DNA of 36,132 nt. Source: Burkholderiales bacterium. GTDB taxonomy: Bacteria; Pseudomonadota; Gammaproteobacteria; Burkholderiales; Usitatibacteraceae. The notes below the pieces were generated by a model. That model was not told the origin of the DNA. It searched no databases and saw nothing but the letters and a program-made list of their open reading frames with translations. Positions 24,902-33,283 of the stretch are shown in pieces (positions within the stretch are counted from its first letter, which is position 1; the number at the start of each line of letters is the position of its first letter). Both the position numbers and the translations under genes were made by a program. Location: positions 1-36,132 of the forward strand of contig JACMOJ010000128.1 in assembly GCA_014378085.1 (NCBI GenBank), in the 5' to 3' direction.

Positions 24902-25197
24902 AACACTTCATCTTGATCTATGAAGTGATAGAAAACTACGTCGAGCGTCGTGTGCCGCACCGCGCCGAGCATATTGCACTGGCGGGCGCGGCGAAGGAAC
25001 GCGGCGATCTCTTCCTAGCCGGCGCATTCGCCAGTCCTGTCGACGGTGCTATGTTAATTTTTCAAGGCGAGACGGCTGCGGCCGCAGAGGCATTCGCCCA
25101 TGCCGATCCCTACGTCAAACACGGTCTCGTGACCAACTGGCGCGTGCGGGAGTGGACAACAGTGGTAGGAGACGCGTCGACAGTCGTATTGCCGTAA
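24898..25197 (+). CDS. YciI family protein
   Basis: 99 aa ferredoxin-like protein: MKHFILIYEVIENYVERR, then HRAEHIALAGAAKERGDL with the conserved His/Asp-type pocket residues, AGAFASPVDGAMLIFQG, and ADPYVKHGLVTNWRVREW, which is the D-P-Y/F-x3-G-L-V region of YciI proteins. Family members are small possible enzymes of largely unknown reaction; some are involved in aromatic degradation. It overlaps the hydrolase by 4 nt (ATGA), so the two form a unit. It is followed by the 13-bp repeat array. Confidence 0.9.
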   Translation: MKHFILIYEVIENYVERRVPHRAEHIALAGAAKERGDLFLAGAFASPVDGAMLIFQGETAAAAEAFAHADPYVKHGLVTNWRVREWTTVVGDASTVVLP

Positions 25198-25206
25198 GCG
25201 TTTGGT

Positions 25207-25375
25207 GCACCGTACTTGAGCGCCCTACTTGCGCACCGAACTTGAGCACCATACTTGAGCACCATACTTGAGCGCCGTACTTGAGCACCGAACTTGAGCA
25301 CCGTACTTGAGCGCCCTACTTGAGCGCCTTACTTAAGCACCGTACTTGAGCACCGAACTTGAGCACAGTGCTAAA
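25207..25375. repeat. 13-bp minisatellite between the YciI gene and kynA (about 13 copies)
   Basis: Twelve clear units from 25207 to 25362 with the consensus gc(a/g)cc(n)(t/a)acttga, then a decayed thirteenth (25363-25375) that contains the kynA stop codon (25371-25373). Changes are almost confined to positions 3, 6 and 7; only two units differ elsewhere (one at position 12, one at 13). There are no spacers, so it is not a CRISPR array. No terminator hairpin was seen in the convergent gap. Confidence 0.96.
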
Positions 25376-26204
25376 GCGCCGTGCGGATATCCCAAAGCTC
25401 CGGAAATAAACGCACATCCACCATCTTGCGCAAGTAGTCCACGCCAGAGGTCCCGCCGCTGCCACGCTTGAAGCCGATCACGCGTTCGACCGTTGTCACA
25501 TGACGAAATCGCCACTGTCGGAAGTAGTCTTCAAGGTCAACCAGTTTTTCGGCTAACTCATACAGGTCCCAGTGCTCTTTAGTGTTTGTGTACACCGTTG
25601 CCCACGCCGTCGCGACACTGGCGTTTGCCACATAGGGAGTTGACCAGTCGCGATCAACGGCAACCTTGTCGAGTGCAAAGCCGCGCTTGGCCAACAGACG
25701 GTTTGCCTCATCATAGATCGAAGGTCCGTTCAAGAGCTCGGTTAGCTTCGCGTGAATTTCCGCCTGATGCGCGAACGGCTTCAGCATGGCACGCGATTTG
25801 TTGCCAAACAGAAATTCAAGCATTCGATTTTGGTGTGACTGAAACCCCGAGGACCGCGCGAGCGATTCACGAAACGCCGAGTACTCGGTTGGCGTCAAGG
25901 TCGAGAGGATGTCCCACGATTGAATTAAATTGTTCATGATGCGCGAAACACGTGCCATCATTTTGAACGCGGGAGACAGGTCTTCAAGCTGTATGCAGGT
26001 CTTGGCGCGCATCAATTCGGCCAACGCCAGCTTCATCCACAATTCGGTCGCCTGATGTTGGACGATAAACAGCAGCTCGTTGGGTTCGGTCGATAGCGGC
26101 TGTTGTGCCGAAAGTAGCTGGTCGAGTTTCAGGTAGTCGCCGTAACTCATGTCGTTACGGAAATTTTCAAACGCCCCGTCCGGTAGCTTGTCGTCATCGA
26201 CCAT
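25371..26204 (-). CDS. kynA: Tryptophan 2,3-dioxygenase
   Basis: Heme enzyme opening the indole ring of L-tryptophan to N-formylkynurenine, first step of the kynurenine pathway. 277 aa: [30 protein letters not shown] with catalytic H50, [18 protein letters not shown] with R112, and heme ligand H235 in [13 protein letters not shown] followed by [15 protein letters not shown]. Numbering runs five lower than the Xanthomonas enzyme. The open frame continues to 26534, but this is a shadow of the upstream gene; MVDDDKLP at 26204 is the fitting start. It begins 13 nt after the SMP-30 stop. Confidence 0.95.
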   Translation of the reverse strand: MVDDDKLPDGAFENFRNDMSYGDYLKLDQLLSAQQPLSTEPNELLFIVQHQATELWMKLALAELMRAKTCIQLEDLSPAFKMMARVSRIMNNLIQSWDILSTLTPTEYSAFRESLARSSGFQSHQNRMLEFLFGNKSRAMLKPFAHQAEIHAKLTELLNGPSIYDEANRLLAKRGFALDKVAVDRDWSTPYVANASVATAWATVYTNTKEHWDLYELAEKLVDLEDYFRQWRFRHVTTVERVIGFKRGSGGTSGVDYLRKMVDVRLFPELWDIRTAL

Positions 26205-26217
26205 GAAGTGTGCCCGA

Positions 26218-27117
26218 TTAATACATTGGCAGGCTTGCCTTGAGCACCACACCTGTCTGTGCTTCAGTGACAAGAACCGTACGCGGATCATTTGGGTCGA
26301 TGGTAATCCCCGTGATCGTATCGCCGCGCGACGAATCAATGCGGTATTTCGGCTCGCCACGTTTATCAAACATCCACACACAACCCAACCCTTGGTGTGC
26401 CACGTAAACATTGTCGTCACTATCCGTAACAATTCCACCGGGCCCAGCATTCGCCCCCCATCCGCCGGAAAGCTGGAGATATCGGCTAACTTTGGAAACA
26501 CCGCCCTCCACCAAGGGGACGCGCCAAACGGCATTGTCGCCCGCGACTCCCATCAGCAAAAGATCCTCGCCCGCGTTAAGGCTAAGACCGGACGGGCGCG
26601 GAATATTGCCTACCAGCCGCTGCAATTCACCGTTGGCTTTCATACGATACAGGGCACCGTCGGCCGCATGAAAACCGGTCTGGCCGGCGTCGGAAAAATA
26701 CAAATCACCGTTGCTGGCGAACGTCAAATGACTTACCCCTAAAAAACGCTGTCCAACAAAGTGGGTCAACACCGGTGCTAACTTACGCAGGCTCACATCA
26801 AACTGCAAAATCCCGTGCCGCTGGTCCGCGATGAACAGGCGGCCATCCGTATGAAACGTTAGCCCGCTCGGCCAACCATCATATTTTGTAATGAGATCCC
26901 ACTCGCCAGTCGGTGTGATACGAAAAATGCGCCCAAACGGGGCGTCGGCCACCCACAGATTTCCACTGCCGTCAAAACAGGGGCCGTCTAAAAAACTATG
27001 GATATCGCGTCCACCGAGGTTCGCATGCGACCATGGGTTGTCTGCGCCCGCTTCGTGCAAGAAAGACGGTAACTCGAAGTGTGTGTCGGTGGTAAGCGAA
27101 AGCGGCGTGGAGAACAT
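26218..27117 (-). CDS. SMP-30/gluconolactonase/LRE-like beta-propeller protein
   Basis: 299 aa. Repeated blades are visible: [72 protein letters not shown] and [17 protein letters not shown], as in SMP-30/gluconolactonases with Ca-dependent lactonase activity. The substrate cannot be told. The frame stays open to 27321, but ATG 27117 has a Shine-Dalgarno (GAGG, four bases) and begins a normal-length protein; longer starts overlap the DUF429 gene. It lies directly upstream of kynA and is likely co-transcribed, which may mean a shared pathway or only shared regulation. Confidence 0.88.
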   Translation of the reverse strand: MFSTPLSLTTDTHFELPSFLHEAGADNPWSHANLGGRDIHSFLDGPCFDGSGNLWVADAPFGRIFRITPTGEWDLITKYDGWPSGLTFHTDGRLFIADQRHGILQFDVSLRKLAPVLTHFVGQRFLGVSHLTFASNGDLYFSDAGQTGFHAADGALYRMKANGELQRLVGNIPRPSGLSLNAGEDLLLMGVAGDNAVWRVPLVEGGVSKVSRYLQLSGGWGANAGPGGIVTDSDDNVYVAHQGLGCVWMFDKRGEPKYRIDSSRGDTITGITIDPNDPRTVLVTEAQTGVVLKASLPMY

Positions 27118-27157
27118 GTTGCCTCGAGCAAAAGTAGTGACCGCATTATGCGGCAAC

Positions 27158-27994
27158 TCAGACGCTGATAATCCAGCCCTCGATGGGATCAACATGCGGC
27201 GGTAGTCCGAAATTTTGCTGGCGTTGCGCAAGCCCCCAAGCTGCCTGCAAAGCGCAAATTGCGGCATCCAAAGTGTCACCGGTGGGGTCTTCCACCAAAC
27301 GCCGCCGAAGGCTACGATCAACCTCCAGCTTAATACCGAGCGGGTTGTTCGCCTGAAGCAGCGTGTTTACGATCTCGACCCTCGCGGCCTCACGTGCTGA
27401 TGTTTGTTTTGTGCGGTCATCGCTCTTATACGACGCTGTGGTGATTCGGCGCGCCAAAAACCCCGGATACGCCTCCAGCGCGACACGCCCAACGTGGCCG
27501 CCCTCAGTGAGCCCGGGAAACTGGCAGTCGAGTGATCTCAGCACGGGTAAACCAGCGTGAAACATGAACAGCACCGGTGGGTTGACCCACTTCATCGAGG
27601 GGCTGGAACCGGCCAGTCGATCGACCGCACGATGGGCAAATTTTTGCCCCGCCGGTCGCGCATCGCAATATGCCCGACATCGCACCACCAGCTCTGCGCG
27701 CGTCTCTGCGCAGGCAATGGCGGCAATCTGGCGCCAAGCGTGTTTGCCTCGTACCGGCCAGCCCTGCTCAGCCACAAAGGCGCGCGGCAGGCCAAATGGA
27801 AAGTCAAATCCGCCAATCCACGGGGGCAGAGAATCAAGCAGCGTGTGAAAGGCCGGCAAGCCTACACAGCACTCAACATCGGCCAACAACAGCGCGCCTG
27901 CGTCGTTCATGCTGCCCATCGCAAGCGTAATCGGCTTGGAACGCGTCGGTCGCGACGTAAAATCAACACCAATGATTTTTATTGAATCTGCCAT
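27158..27994 (-). CDS. DUF429 family protein (predicted RNase H-like nuclease fold)
   Basis: 278 aa. N-terminal IIGVDFTSRP with D11, GGFDFPFGLPRAFV, VALEAYPGFLARRI, and the C-terminal DTLDAAICALQAAW match DUF429, whose acidic residues on an RNase H-like fold suggest a metal-dependent nuclease; activity is not established. The ATG at 27994 has no clear Shine-Dalgarno. It is the first gene of the minus-strand group DUF429, SMP-30, kynA and diverges from the oxoprolinase gene across an 83-nt gap that includes a 14-bp repeat. Confidence 0.85.
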   Translation of the reverse strand: MADSIKIIGVDFTSRPTRSKPITLAMGSMNDAGALLLADVECCVGLPAFHTLLDSLPPWIGGFDFPFGLPRAFVAEQGWPVRGKHAWRQIAAIACAETRAELVVRCRAYCDARPAGQKFAHRAVDRLAGSSPSMKWVNPPVLFMFHAGLPVLRSLDCQFPGLTEGGHVGRVALEAYPGFLARRITTASYKSDDRTKQTSAREAARVEIVNTLLQANNPLGIKLEVDRSLRRRLVEDPTGDTLDAAICALQAAWGLAQRQQNFGLPPHVDPIEGWIISV

Positions 27995-28021
27995 GCCGGC
28001 AGTTCAACGCAATTCGCTGTA

Positions 28022-28063
28022 CTTTGCAACCATCGCTTTGCAACCATAACTTGGCAACCGTAA
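28022..28063. repeat. 14-bp tandem repeat just upstream of the oxoprolinase gene (3 copies)
   Basis: Three 14-bp units: ctttgcaaccatcg (28022-28035), ctttgcaaccataa (28036-28049) and cttggcaaccgtaa (28050-28063). They end 14 bases before the ATG at 28078 and occupy half of the 83-nt divergent gap between DUF429 and the oxoprolinase. A five-codon frame (ATG 28064, TGA 28079-28081) overlaps the oxoprolinase ATG. Confidence 0.9.
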
Positions 28064-28077
28064 ATGAGCCTCGACGC

Positions 28078-31000
28078 ATGAGTTCAACTTTGACCCGAAA
28101 ATGGCATTTCTGGATCGACCGTGGCGGCACGTTTACCGATATCGTCGCTAAATCCCCGGCCGGCAATATCGTGACCGCGAAATTACTCTCGGAGAATCCG
28201 GAGGCCTATCAAGACGCGGCGATTGCCGGTATTCGTGAGCTGATGGGAATTACCAGCGGTGCGCCAATTCCGGTCGCGCAAATTGCCATGGTAAAGATGG
28301 GCACGACGGTCGCCACCAACGCGTTGCTGGAACGTAAAGGCGAAAAAACCCTGCTGGCAATCACTGCCGGATTTCGTGATCAATTGCGCATCGCCTACCA
28401 AAACCGGCCGCGCATTTTTGACATGCAAATACGGCTGCCTGAACTGCTCTATTCCGACGTCATTGAGATAACAGAGCGCATTAGCGCCCAAGGAGCTGTC
28501 CTGACGCCGCTAGATGAGGATGACATTCGCGCCAAGTTGCGCGCCGCGTACAACCGCGGCTTCCGCGCCCTCGCGGTGGTCTGTATGCATAGCTATCGGT
28601 ATGGCCAACACGAATTGCGGGTGGCGAAAATCGCGCAAGAAGTGGGCTTTACACAGGTGTCCGCTTCGTCAGAGGTGAGCCCGGTTATGAAAATTGTGTC
28701 GCGTGGGGATACCACGGTAGTTGACGCGTACTTGTCGCCGATATTGCGGCGCTATGTAGAGCAAGTGACAAGGGAGCTGCCTGATACGCCGATTTACTTC
28801 ATGCAGTCGAACGGCGGGCTGACCGATGCGCACCGATTCAAGGGCAAGGACGCTATTCTGTCTGGTCCTGCTGGCGGCATCATCGGTATGAGCCAGACCG
28901 CGCAATCCGCAGGCTACGGCAAAGTGATTGGCTTTGACATGGGCGGGACATCCACCGATGTTTCCCACTTCGCCGGCGAACTGGAGCGCGAGTTCGAGAC
29001 ACAAATCGCCGGTGTACGCATGCGTGCGCCGATGATGTCAATTCACACCATTGCCGCTGGTGGCGGCTCCATCTTGCATTTTGAAGCGGTGGGGCAAACG
29101 GCGCGCTTTCGGGTAGGCCCTGACAGCGCGGGCGCTAATCCCGGGCCGGCGTGTTACCGGCGCGGTGGTCCGCTAACGGTGACGGATTGCAACGTCATGC
29201 TCGGCAAGTTACAACCGGCATGGTTTCCGCAGGTGTTTGGACGCGATGGCAAGTCGCCGCTGGATACAAAGACGGTTCGCCAGCAATTTTCCATCTTGGC
29301 TGCGGAGGTCGGCCGCGCGACGGGTATTCAACAATCCGCAGAACAGGTGGCTGAGGGATTCTTGCGTATCGCGGTCGCCAATATGGCAAACGCCATCAAG
29401 CGCATTTCAGTCGAGCGCGGCCACGACGTGACAGAGTACGTCTTGCAGTGTTTTGGCGGGGCGGGCGGGCAGCACGCCTGTCTGGTGGCCGACCAACTCG
29501 GCATGTCGACCATCTACATCCATGCCTTCTCCGGTGTGTTGTCGGCGTACGGCATGGGTCTGGCCAACATCACGGCCATGCGAGAGGCCGCCATCGAAGC
29601 GCCGCTCGATGAATCGACCTTGCCGATACTCGCGCAAAAATTTAGCGAGCTCGCAGGCAGCGCGACCGAAGAAGTATCCTCACAGGGTGTTAGAAGCACC
29701 CAGATCCATATCGCAAAACGCGTTCACCTAAAATATATGGGGACAGATTCTGCGATTGTGGTTGCGTTTGGCGATTTGGCGTCAATGCAATCTGCGTTTG
29801 AAGCCGCATACAAGCAGCGCTTTAGCTTTCTAATGCAAGGACGTGGACTCATCGTTGAAGCAGTATCGGTGGAAGTGACGGGCCAGTGTGCCGATTCATT
29901 TGGCAAAGTCGTTACCGACGTCATGGCCAACGTCATGGCTAACGTCATGCCCGACGCAGCACACGACCACACCCGAGCCGACCAGCAACTCGCGCACAGC
30001 CATCCCTTTACGATGGCGCAAATAGTGTCGAACGCCACATCCCTCGATGCAGGCGTGTACCGCAGTCGCGACTTAACTATTGGTCAAAAAATCAGCGGGC
30101 CTGCGATCATTGTCGATGACAACGCCACCACGGTTATTGAACCGGGCTGGTGCGCCTGTCTCACCACGATAAGCGGCCTCGTACTGACGCGTATATCTCC
30201 TGCAACTCCTGCACAAACCGGGGCGGATACTGGCATGGCAATCACCACGGCAGTCAATCCAGTCATGCTCGAGGTCTTTAACAATCTCTTTATGTCCATC
30301 GCCGAGCAAATGGGAACGCGGCTCCAACAAACGGCGTACTCGGTGAATATTAAGGAACGTCTCGATTTCAGCTGCGCTTTGTTCGATCAAAACGCCAACC
30401 TAATTGCCAACGCGCCGCATATGCCGGTGCACCTGGGTTCGATGGGCGAATCGATCAGCACGGTCTATCGAAAAAATCTTGGACACATGCGACCAGGCGA
30501 TGTGTTTGTGTTGAACGACCCCTACAACGGCGGTACACATTTGCCCGACGTTACCGTTGTCACACCCGTATTCCTTAGTAAGAACGACGAGCGCCCACAG
30601 TTTTTTGTTGGTTCACGTGGCCACCATGCCGACATTGGCGGCATCACGCCGGGGTCGATGCCGCCGTTTTCAAAAACGATCGAGGACGAGGGCGTGCTGC
30701 TAGACAACGTAAAACTCATGGCTGATGGACGGTTCTTGGAGGCCGAGATGCGTGAATTACTTGCGTCGGCAAAGCACCCCGCACGTAACATTGATCAAAA
30801 CCTCGCCGACATGCGCGCGCAAGTGGCGGCAAACGAAAAGGGCGCGCAGGAACTAAAAAACATGGTGGCGCACTTTGGCCTGGAAACCGTTACCGCCAAC
30901 ATGCAGCACGTGCAAGATAACGCCGAGGAATGTGTGCGCGCTGCCATTGGCAAACTACGCGATGGCGCGTTTTCCTATGCGATGGATAACGGTGCAGTGA

Positions 31001-31806
31001 TCAAGGTCAGGGTCACCATCGGCACCGACCAGCGCAGTGCCACCATCGATTTTTCCGGCACGTCGCCGCAACTATCGTCGAACTTCAATGCCCCTTCTGC
31101 GGTTGCCTATGCTGCGGTGTTGTATGTATTTCGGATGCTAGTCGATGCCGATATTCCGCTGAACGCCGGTTGTCTCAAGCCGTTACGGATCATCATCCCC
31201 AAGGGCTCAATGCTCAATCCCCTGCCCCCAGCAGCCACCGTGGCCGGGAACGTAGAGACATCGCAGTGCATCACCGATACCTTGATCGGTGCATTAGGTC
31301 TGATGGCGGCTAGCGGCGGCACCATGAACAACTTTACATTCGGCAACCAACAATATCAGTATTACGAAACGGTTTCCGGTGGGACTGGTGCCGGGCCGGC
31401 CTTCGACGGTTGTGACGCCGTACAAGCGCACATGACTAATTCCCGCTTGACCGACCCAGAAATTCTGGAGCTTCGTTATCCCGTCATCGTGGTGGAGCAC
31501 GCCATTCGCCGTGGCTCTGGCGGGGCTGGCCAGTATCGCGGCGGCGATGGCGCGGTTCGAAAAATTCGCTTTCTTGAAAACATGACAGCCGCTATCCTTG
31601 CTGGGCACCGCATCGTCCCACCATTCGGTTTAGCGGGTGGTGCGGCTGGCGCGTGTGGCGCAAATTGGGTGGAGCATGCCGATGGCAATCGCACCAACCT
31701 ATCTTACTCCGACGAAGTGGAAGTCAAGCGCGGCGATCTCTTTGTGCTTGAGACACCCGGTGGCGGTGGCTACGGTGAGCCTTCCCACCGAAACAGCGTG
31801 ACCTAA
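28078..31806 (+). CDS. Fused 5-oxoprolinase (hydantoinase A/B type)
   Basis: 1242 aa. ATP-dependent ring opening of 5-oxo-L-proline to L-glutamate, with the HyuA and HyuB domains fused as in eukaryotic and bacterial OPLAH. N-terminal FWIDRGGTFTDIVAKS (11-26), MVKMGTTVATNALLERKG, GFDMGGTSTDVSHF, GGAGGQHACLVADQLG; the HyuB half begins about residue 720 with NPVMLEVFNNLFMSIAEQMG and NDPYNGGTHLPDVT, ending in LETPGGGGYGEP. The frame is open from 27982, but the earlier part is intergenic repeat; ATG 28078 opens the conserved domain. Residues 614-625 are encoded by a 12-bp repeat. Related N-methylhydantoinases or acetone carboxylases are unlikely given the fusion. Confidence 0.95.
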   Translation: MSSTLTRKWHFWIDRGGTFTDIVAKSPAGNIVTAKLLSENPEAYQDAAIAGIRELMGITSGAPIPVAQIAMVKMGTTVATNALLERKGEKTLLAITAGFRDQLRIAYQNRPRIFDMQIRLPELLYSDVIEITERISAQGAVLTPLDEDDIRAKLRAAYNRGFRALAVVCMHSYRYGQHELRVAKIAQEVGFTQVSASSEVSPVMKIVSRGDTTVVDAYLSPILRRYVEQVTRELPDTPIYFMQSNGGLTDAHRFKGKDAILSGPAGGIIGMSQTAQSAGYGKVIGFDMGGTSTDVSHFAGELEREFETQIAGVRMRAPMMSIHTIAAGGGSILHFEAVGQTARFRVGPDSAGANPGPACYRRGGPLTVTDCNVMLGKLQPAWFPQVFGRDGKSPLDTKTVRQQFSILAAEVGRATGIQQSAEQVAEGFLRIAVANMANAIKRISVERGHDVTEYVLQCFGGAGGQHACLVADQLGMSTIYIHAFSGVLSAYGMGLANITAMREAAIEAPLDESTLPILAQKFSELAGSATEEVSSQGVRSTQIHIAKRVHLKYMGTDSAIVVAFGDLASMQSAFEAAYKQRFSFLMQGRGLIVEAVSVEVTGQCADSFGKVVTDVMANVMANVMPDAAHDHTRADQQLAHSHPFTMAQIVSNATSLDAGVYRSRDLTIGQKISGPAIIVDDNATTVIEPGWCACLTTISGLVLTRISPATPAQTGADTGMAITTAVNPVMLEVFNNLFMSIAEQMGTRLQQTAYSVNIKERLDFSCALFDQNANLIANAPHMPVHLGSMGESISTVYRKNLGHMRPGDVFVLNDPYNGGTHLPDVTVVTPVFLSKNDERPQFFVGSRGHHADIGGITPGSMPPFSKTIEDEGVLLDNVKLMADGRFLEAEMRELLASAKHPARNIDQNLADMRAQVAANEKGAQELKNMVAHFGLETVTANMQHVQDNAEECVRAAIGKLRDGAFSYAMDNGAVIKVRVTIGTDQRSATIDFSGTSPQLSSNFNAPSAVAYAAVLYVFRMLVDADIPLNAGCLKPLRIIIPKGSMLNPLPPAATVAGNVETSQCITDTLIGALGLMAASGGTMNNFTFGNQQYQYYETVSGGTGAGPAFDGCDAVQAHMTNSRLTDPEILELRYPVIVVEHAIRRGSGGAGQYRGGDGAVRKIRFLENMTAAILAGHRIVPPFGLAGGAAGACGANWVEHADGNRTNLSYSDEVEVKRGDLFVLETPGGGGYGEPSHRNSVT
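29917..29952. repeat. 12-bp tandem repeat inside the oxoprolinase gene (3 copies)
   Basis: Units gacgtcatggcc (29917-29928), aacgtcatggct (29929-29940) and aacgtcatgccc (29941-29952) encode DVMA, NVMA and NVMP at residues 614-625, between the HyuA core and the linker to HyuB. Like the other intragenic arrays, the period is a multiple of three. Confidence 0.85.
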
Positions 31807-31813
31807 TTCATAG

Positions 31814-31855
31814 CCCCATACCCCGTACTTCACACCCCACATCCCACACCCGCAT
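31814..31855. repeat. Degenerate 7-bp repeat downstream of the oxoprolinase gene (about 6 copies)
   Basis: The stretch after the oxoprolinase stop can be read as heptads ccccata, ccccgta, cttcaca, ccccaca, tcccaca, cccgcat. It is the most decayed of the arrays and could be a chance C/A-rich run. The rest of the 31807-32056 gap carries the dusB promoter region. Confidence 0.45.
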
Positions 31856-31929
31856 GCTGCGCTGCGGCAAACACTATTTATTGTCTTGCGACATTTTGTT
31901 GCGGATGTGCCAACCGCATATGAGAAATC

Positions 31930-31969
31930 GCAAATTTGAATTTGCTTAAAACTTAAGCAGCGATAAAAT
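31930..31969 (+). promoter_or_regulatory. Probable dusB-fis promoter with two AT-rich palindromes
   Basis: A -35-like TTGCTT (31942-31947), 16 bases, then TAAAAT (31964-31969). Two inverted repeats overlap it: GCAAAT-TTGA-ATTTGC (31930-31945) and GCTTAA-AAC-TTAAGC (31944-31958). The second fits the G-N3-A/T-core-N3-C form of a Fis site with one central C. In enterobacteria Fis represses its own dusB-fis promoter; the same may hold here (inference). Confidence 0.5.
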
Positions 31970-32056
31970 CAACCCCTGCCCCTGACTCGCGGGCGTCGTT
32001 TTTGTTTGCGAGTTGCATTGTTTCACCATCCGAGCCTCCCGACCGCTTATCCCCAC

Positions 32057-33109
32057 GTGCAAATCGGCCACCACGTCTTAAAGAATAATCTGATCTGCGC
32101 GCCAATGGCCGGCGTCACAGACAGACCGTTTCGCCAATTGTGTAAGAAGCTTGGCGCGGGCATGGCAGTTTCCGAGATGGTCGCGTCAAATCACAAGCTC
32201 TGGCAAACCGAGAAGTCCATCTTGCGCGGCAACCACGTTGGTGAAGCCGAACCCATTGTGGTGCAGATTGCCGGTGCAGCGCCCGAAATGATGGCCGAAG
32301 CCGCGCGTTATAACGTCGACCGTGGCGCGCAAATCATCGATATCAACATGGGTTGCCCCGCCAAAAAAGTTTGTAATGTCCAGGCGGGGTCTGCGTTGCT
32401 GCAAGACGAAGCGCTGGTGGCGCGTATCATTTCAGCTGTCGTTAACGCGGTTGCGGTGCCGGTCACGCTGAAAATTCGGACCGGCTGGGACCGCGAACAT
32501 AAAAATGCACTGACGATTGCGCGCATTGCGGAAGACAACGGCATCCAGAGCTTGGCGGTACACGGGCGGACACGCGCCGATCTCTACAACGGCGAAGCAG
32601 AGTACGAAACCATTCGCGCCGTTAAACAAAGCGTGCGGATTTCCGTCATTGCCAATGGGGACATCGACGGCCCGGAGAAAGCCAAGTTTGTCTTGGATTA
32701 CACCGGCGCGGATGCGGTGATGATCGGTCGCGCCGCGCAAGGACGCCCATGGATTTTTCGTGAAATCCACTGGTACCTGAAAACCGGTACGCATCTTGCG
32801 CCACCGACAATCGCAGAGGTCTCGACGATTGTCCGCGAACATCTTGAAAATTTGTACGCATTTTATGGCGAGCAAAAAGGCTACCGCATTGCTCGGAAAC
32901 ATATCGGATGGCTGGTGGCAAAAAATGAAATGAACGCTCCCGGTGGCGAAAAATTCCGGCAGGAAATGAATCAAATTGAAAACACCGCGGAGCAGATGAC
33001 TGCGGTGTTGGAATACCTCGAAACACTGGAATCGCAAGGTCATGTATTCTTCGACTTCGGCTTTACAAAAAGTCCGGCAACCGCAGACCAATTGCAGTCC
33101 GCGGCCTAA
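32057..33109 (+). CDS. dusB: tRNA-dihydrouridine synthase B
   Basis: FMN- and NADPH-dependent reduction of uridine in the tRNA D-loop. 350 aa from the GTG at 32057: QIGHHVLKNNLICAPMAGVTDRPFRQL, EMVASNHKLW, IIDINMGCPAKKVCNVQAGSALL with catalytic C100, IRTGWDREHKNA, VHGRTRADLYNG, and IANGDIDGPEKA and DAVMIGRAAQGRPWIF. The frame extends to a TTG at 32006, but GTG 32057 matches the usual N-terminus and puts the catalytic Cys at the E. coli number. The Shine-Dalgarno is weak for both. It precedes fis as in many proteobacteria; here a large palindrome separates them. Confidence 0.95.
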   Translation: MQIGHHVLKNNLICAPMAGVTDRPFRQLCKKLGAGMAVSEMVASNHKLWQTEKSILRGNHVGEAEPIVVQIAGAAPEMMAEAARYNVDRGAQIIDINMGCPAKKVCNVQAGSALLQDEALVARIISAVVNAVAVPVTLKIRTGWDREHKNALTIARIAEDNGIQSLAVHGRTRADLYNGEAEYETIRAVKQSVRISVIANGDIDGPEKAKFVLDYTGADAVMIGRAAQGRPWIFREIHWYLKTGTHLAPPTIAEVSTIVREHLENLYAFYGEQKGYRIARKHIGWLVAKNEMNAPGGEKFRQEMNQIENTAEQMTAVLEYLETLESQGHVFFDFGFTKSPATADQLQSAA

Positions 33110-33115
33110 CTCGGG

Positions 33116-33250
33116 CGTCCCTGAAAATGCAATTTTCTAAACAACACTAGGCGCGAACAAAAAACGGCAACGCCGCATATGCCTTATATGTAAGGCGCTG
33201 TTTTTTGTGAGCAACAAAGTGTTGTGACGAAAATTGAATTTTCAGGGATG
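33116..33250. repeat. 135-bp imperfect palindrome between dusB and fis
   Basis: The two halves pair over nearly their full length. The outer arms TCCCTGAAAAT at 33118-33128 and its complement 33238-33248 continue inward with one mismatch to 33137/33229. Then come ACAACACT (33141-33148) with its partner 33218-33225, and ACAAAAAACGGC (33157-33168) pairing with 33197-33208 with one G-T. Closing this are CGCC/GCATAT pairing and a GCCTT loop at 33181-33185. A smaller hairpin GCCTTA-TATG-TAAGGC (33181-33196) competes, followed by T6 (33201-33206). Its left end is seven bases after the dusB stop. Fold-back or MITE-like in form; also usable as a dusB terminator or attenuator. Confidence 0.9.
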
Positions 33251-33283
33251 TCCGCAAAAATAATAGGCAATCTAAGGAACGGC

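Noticed and set aside
25207..25375. CRISPR array
   Set aside because: Units of 13 bp run head to tail with no spacers and no cas genes nearby.
26205..26534. Long N-terminal extension of kynA
   Set aside because: It is antisense-free shadow coding of the SMP-30 gene in another frame; the conserved dioxygenase domain starts after ATG 26204.
33224..33283. Longer Fis starting at GTG 33224 or ATG 33248
   Set aside because: These starts lie in the palindrome's arm without a suitable Shine-Dalgarno; ATG 33284 has AGGA at the right distance and a normal length results.
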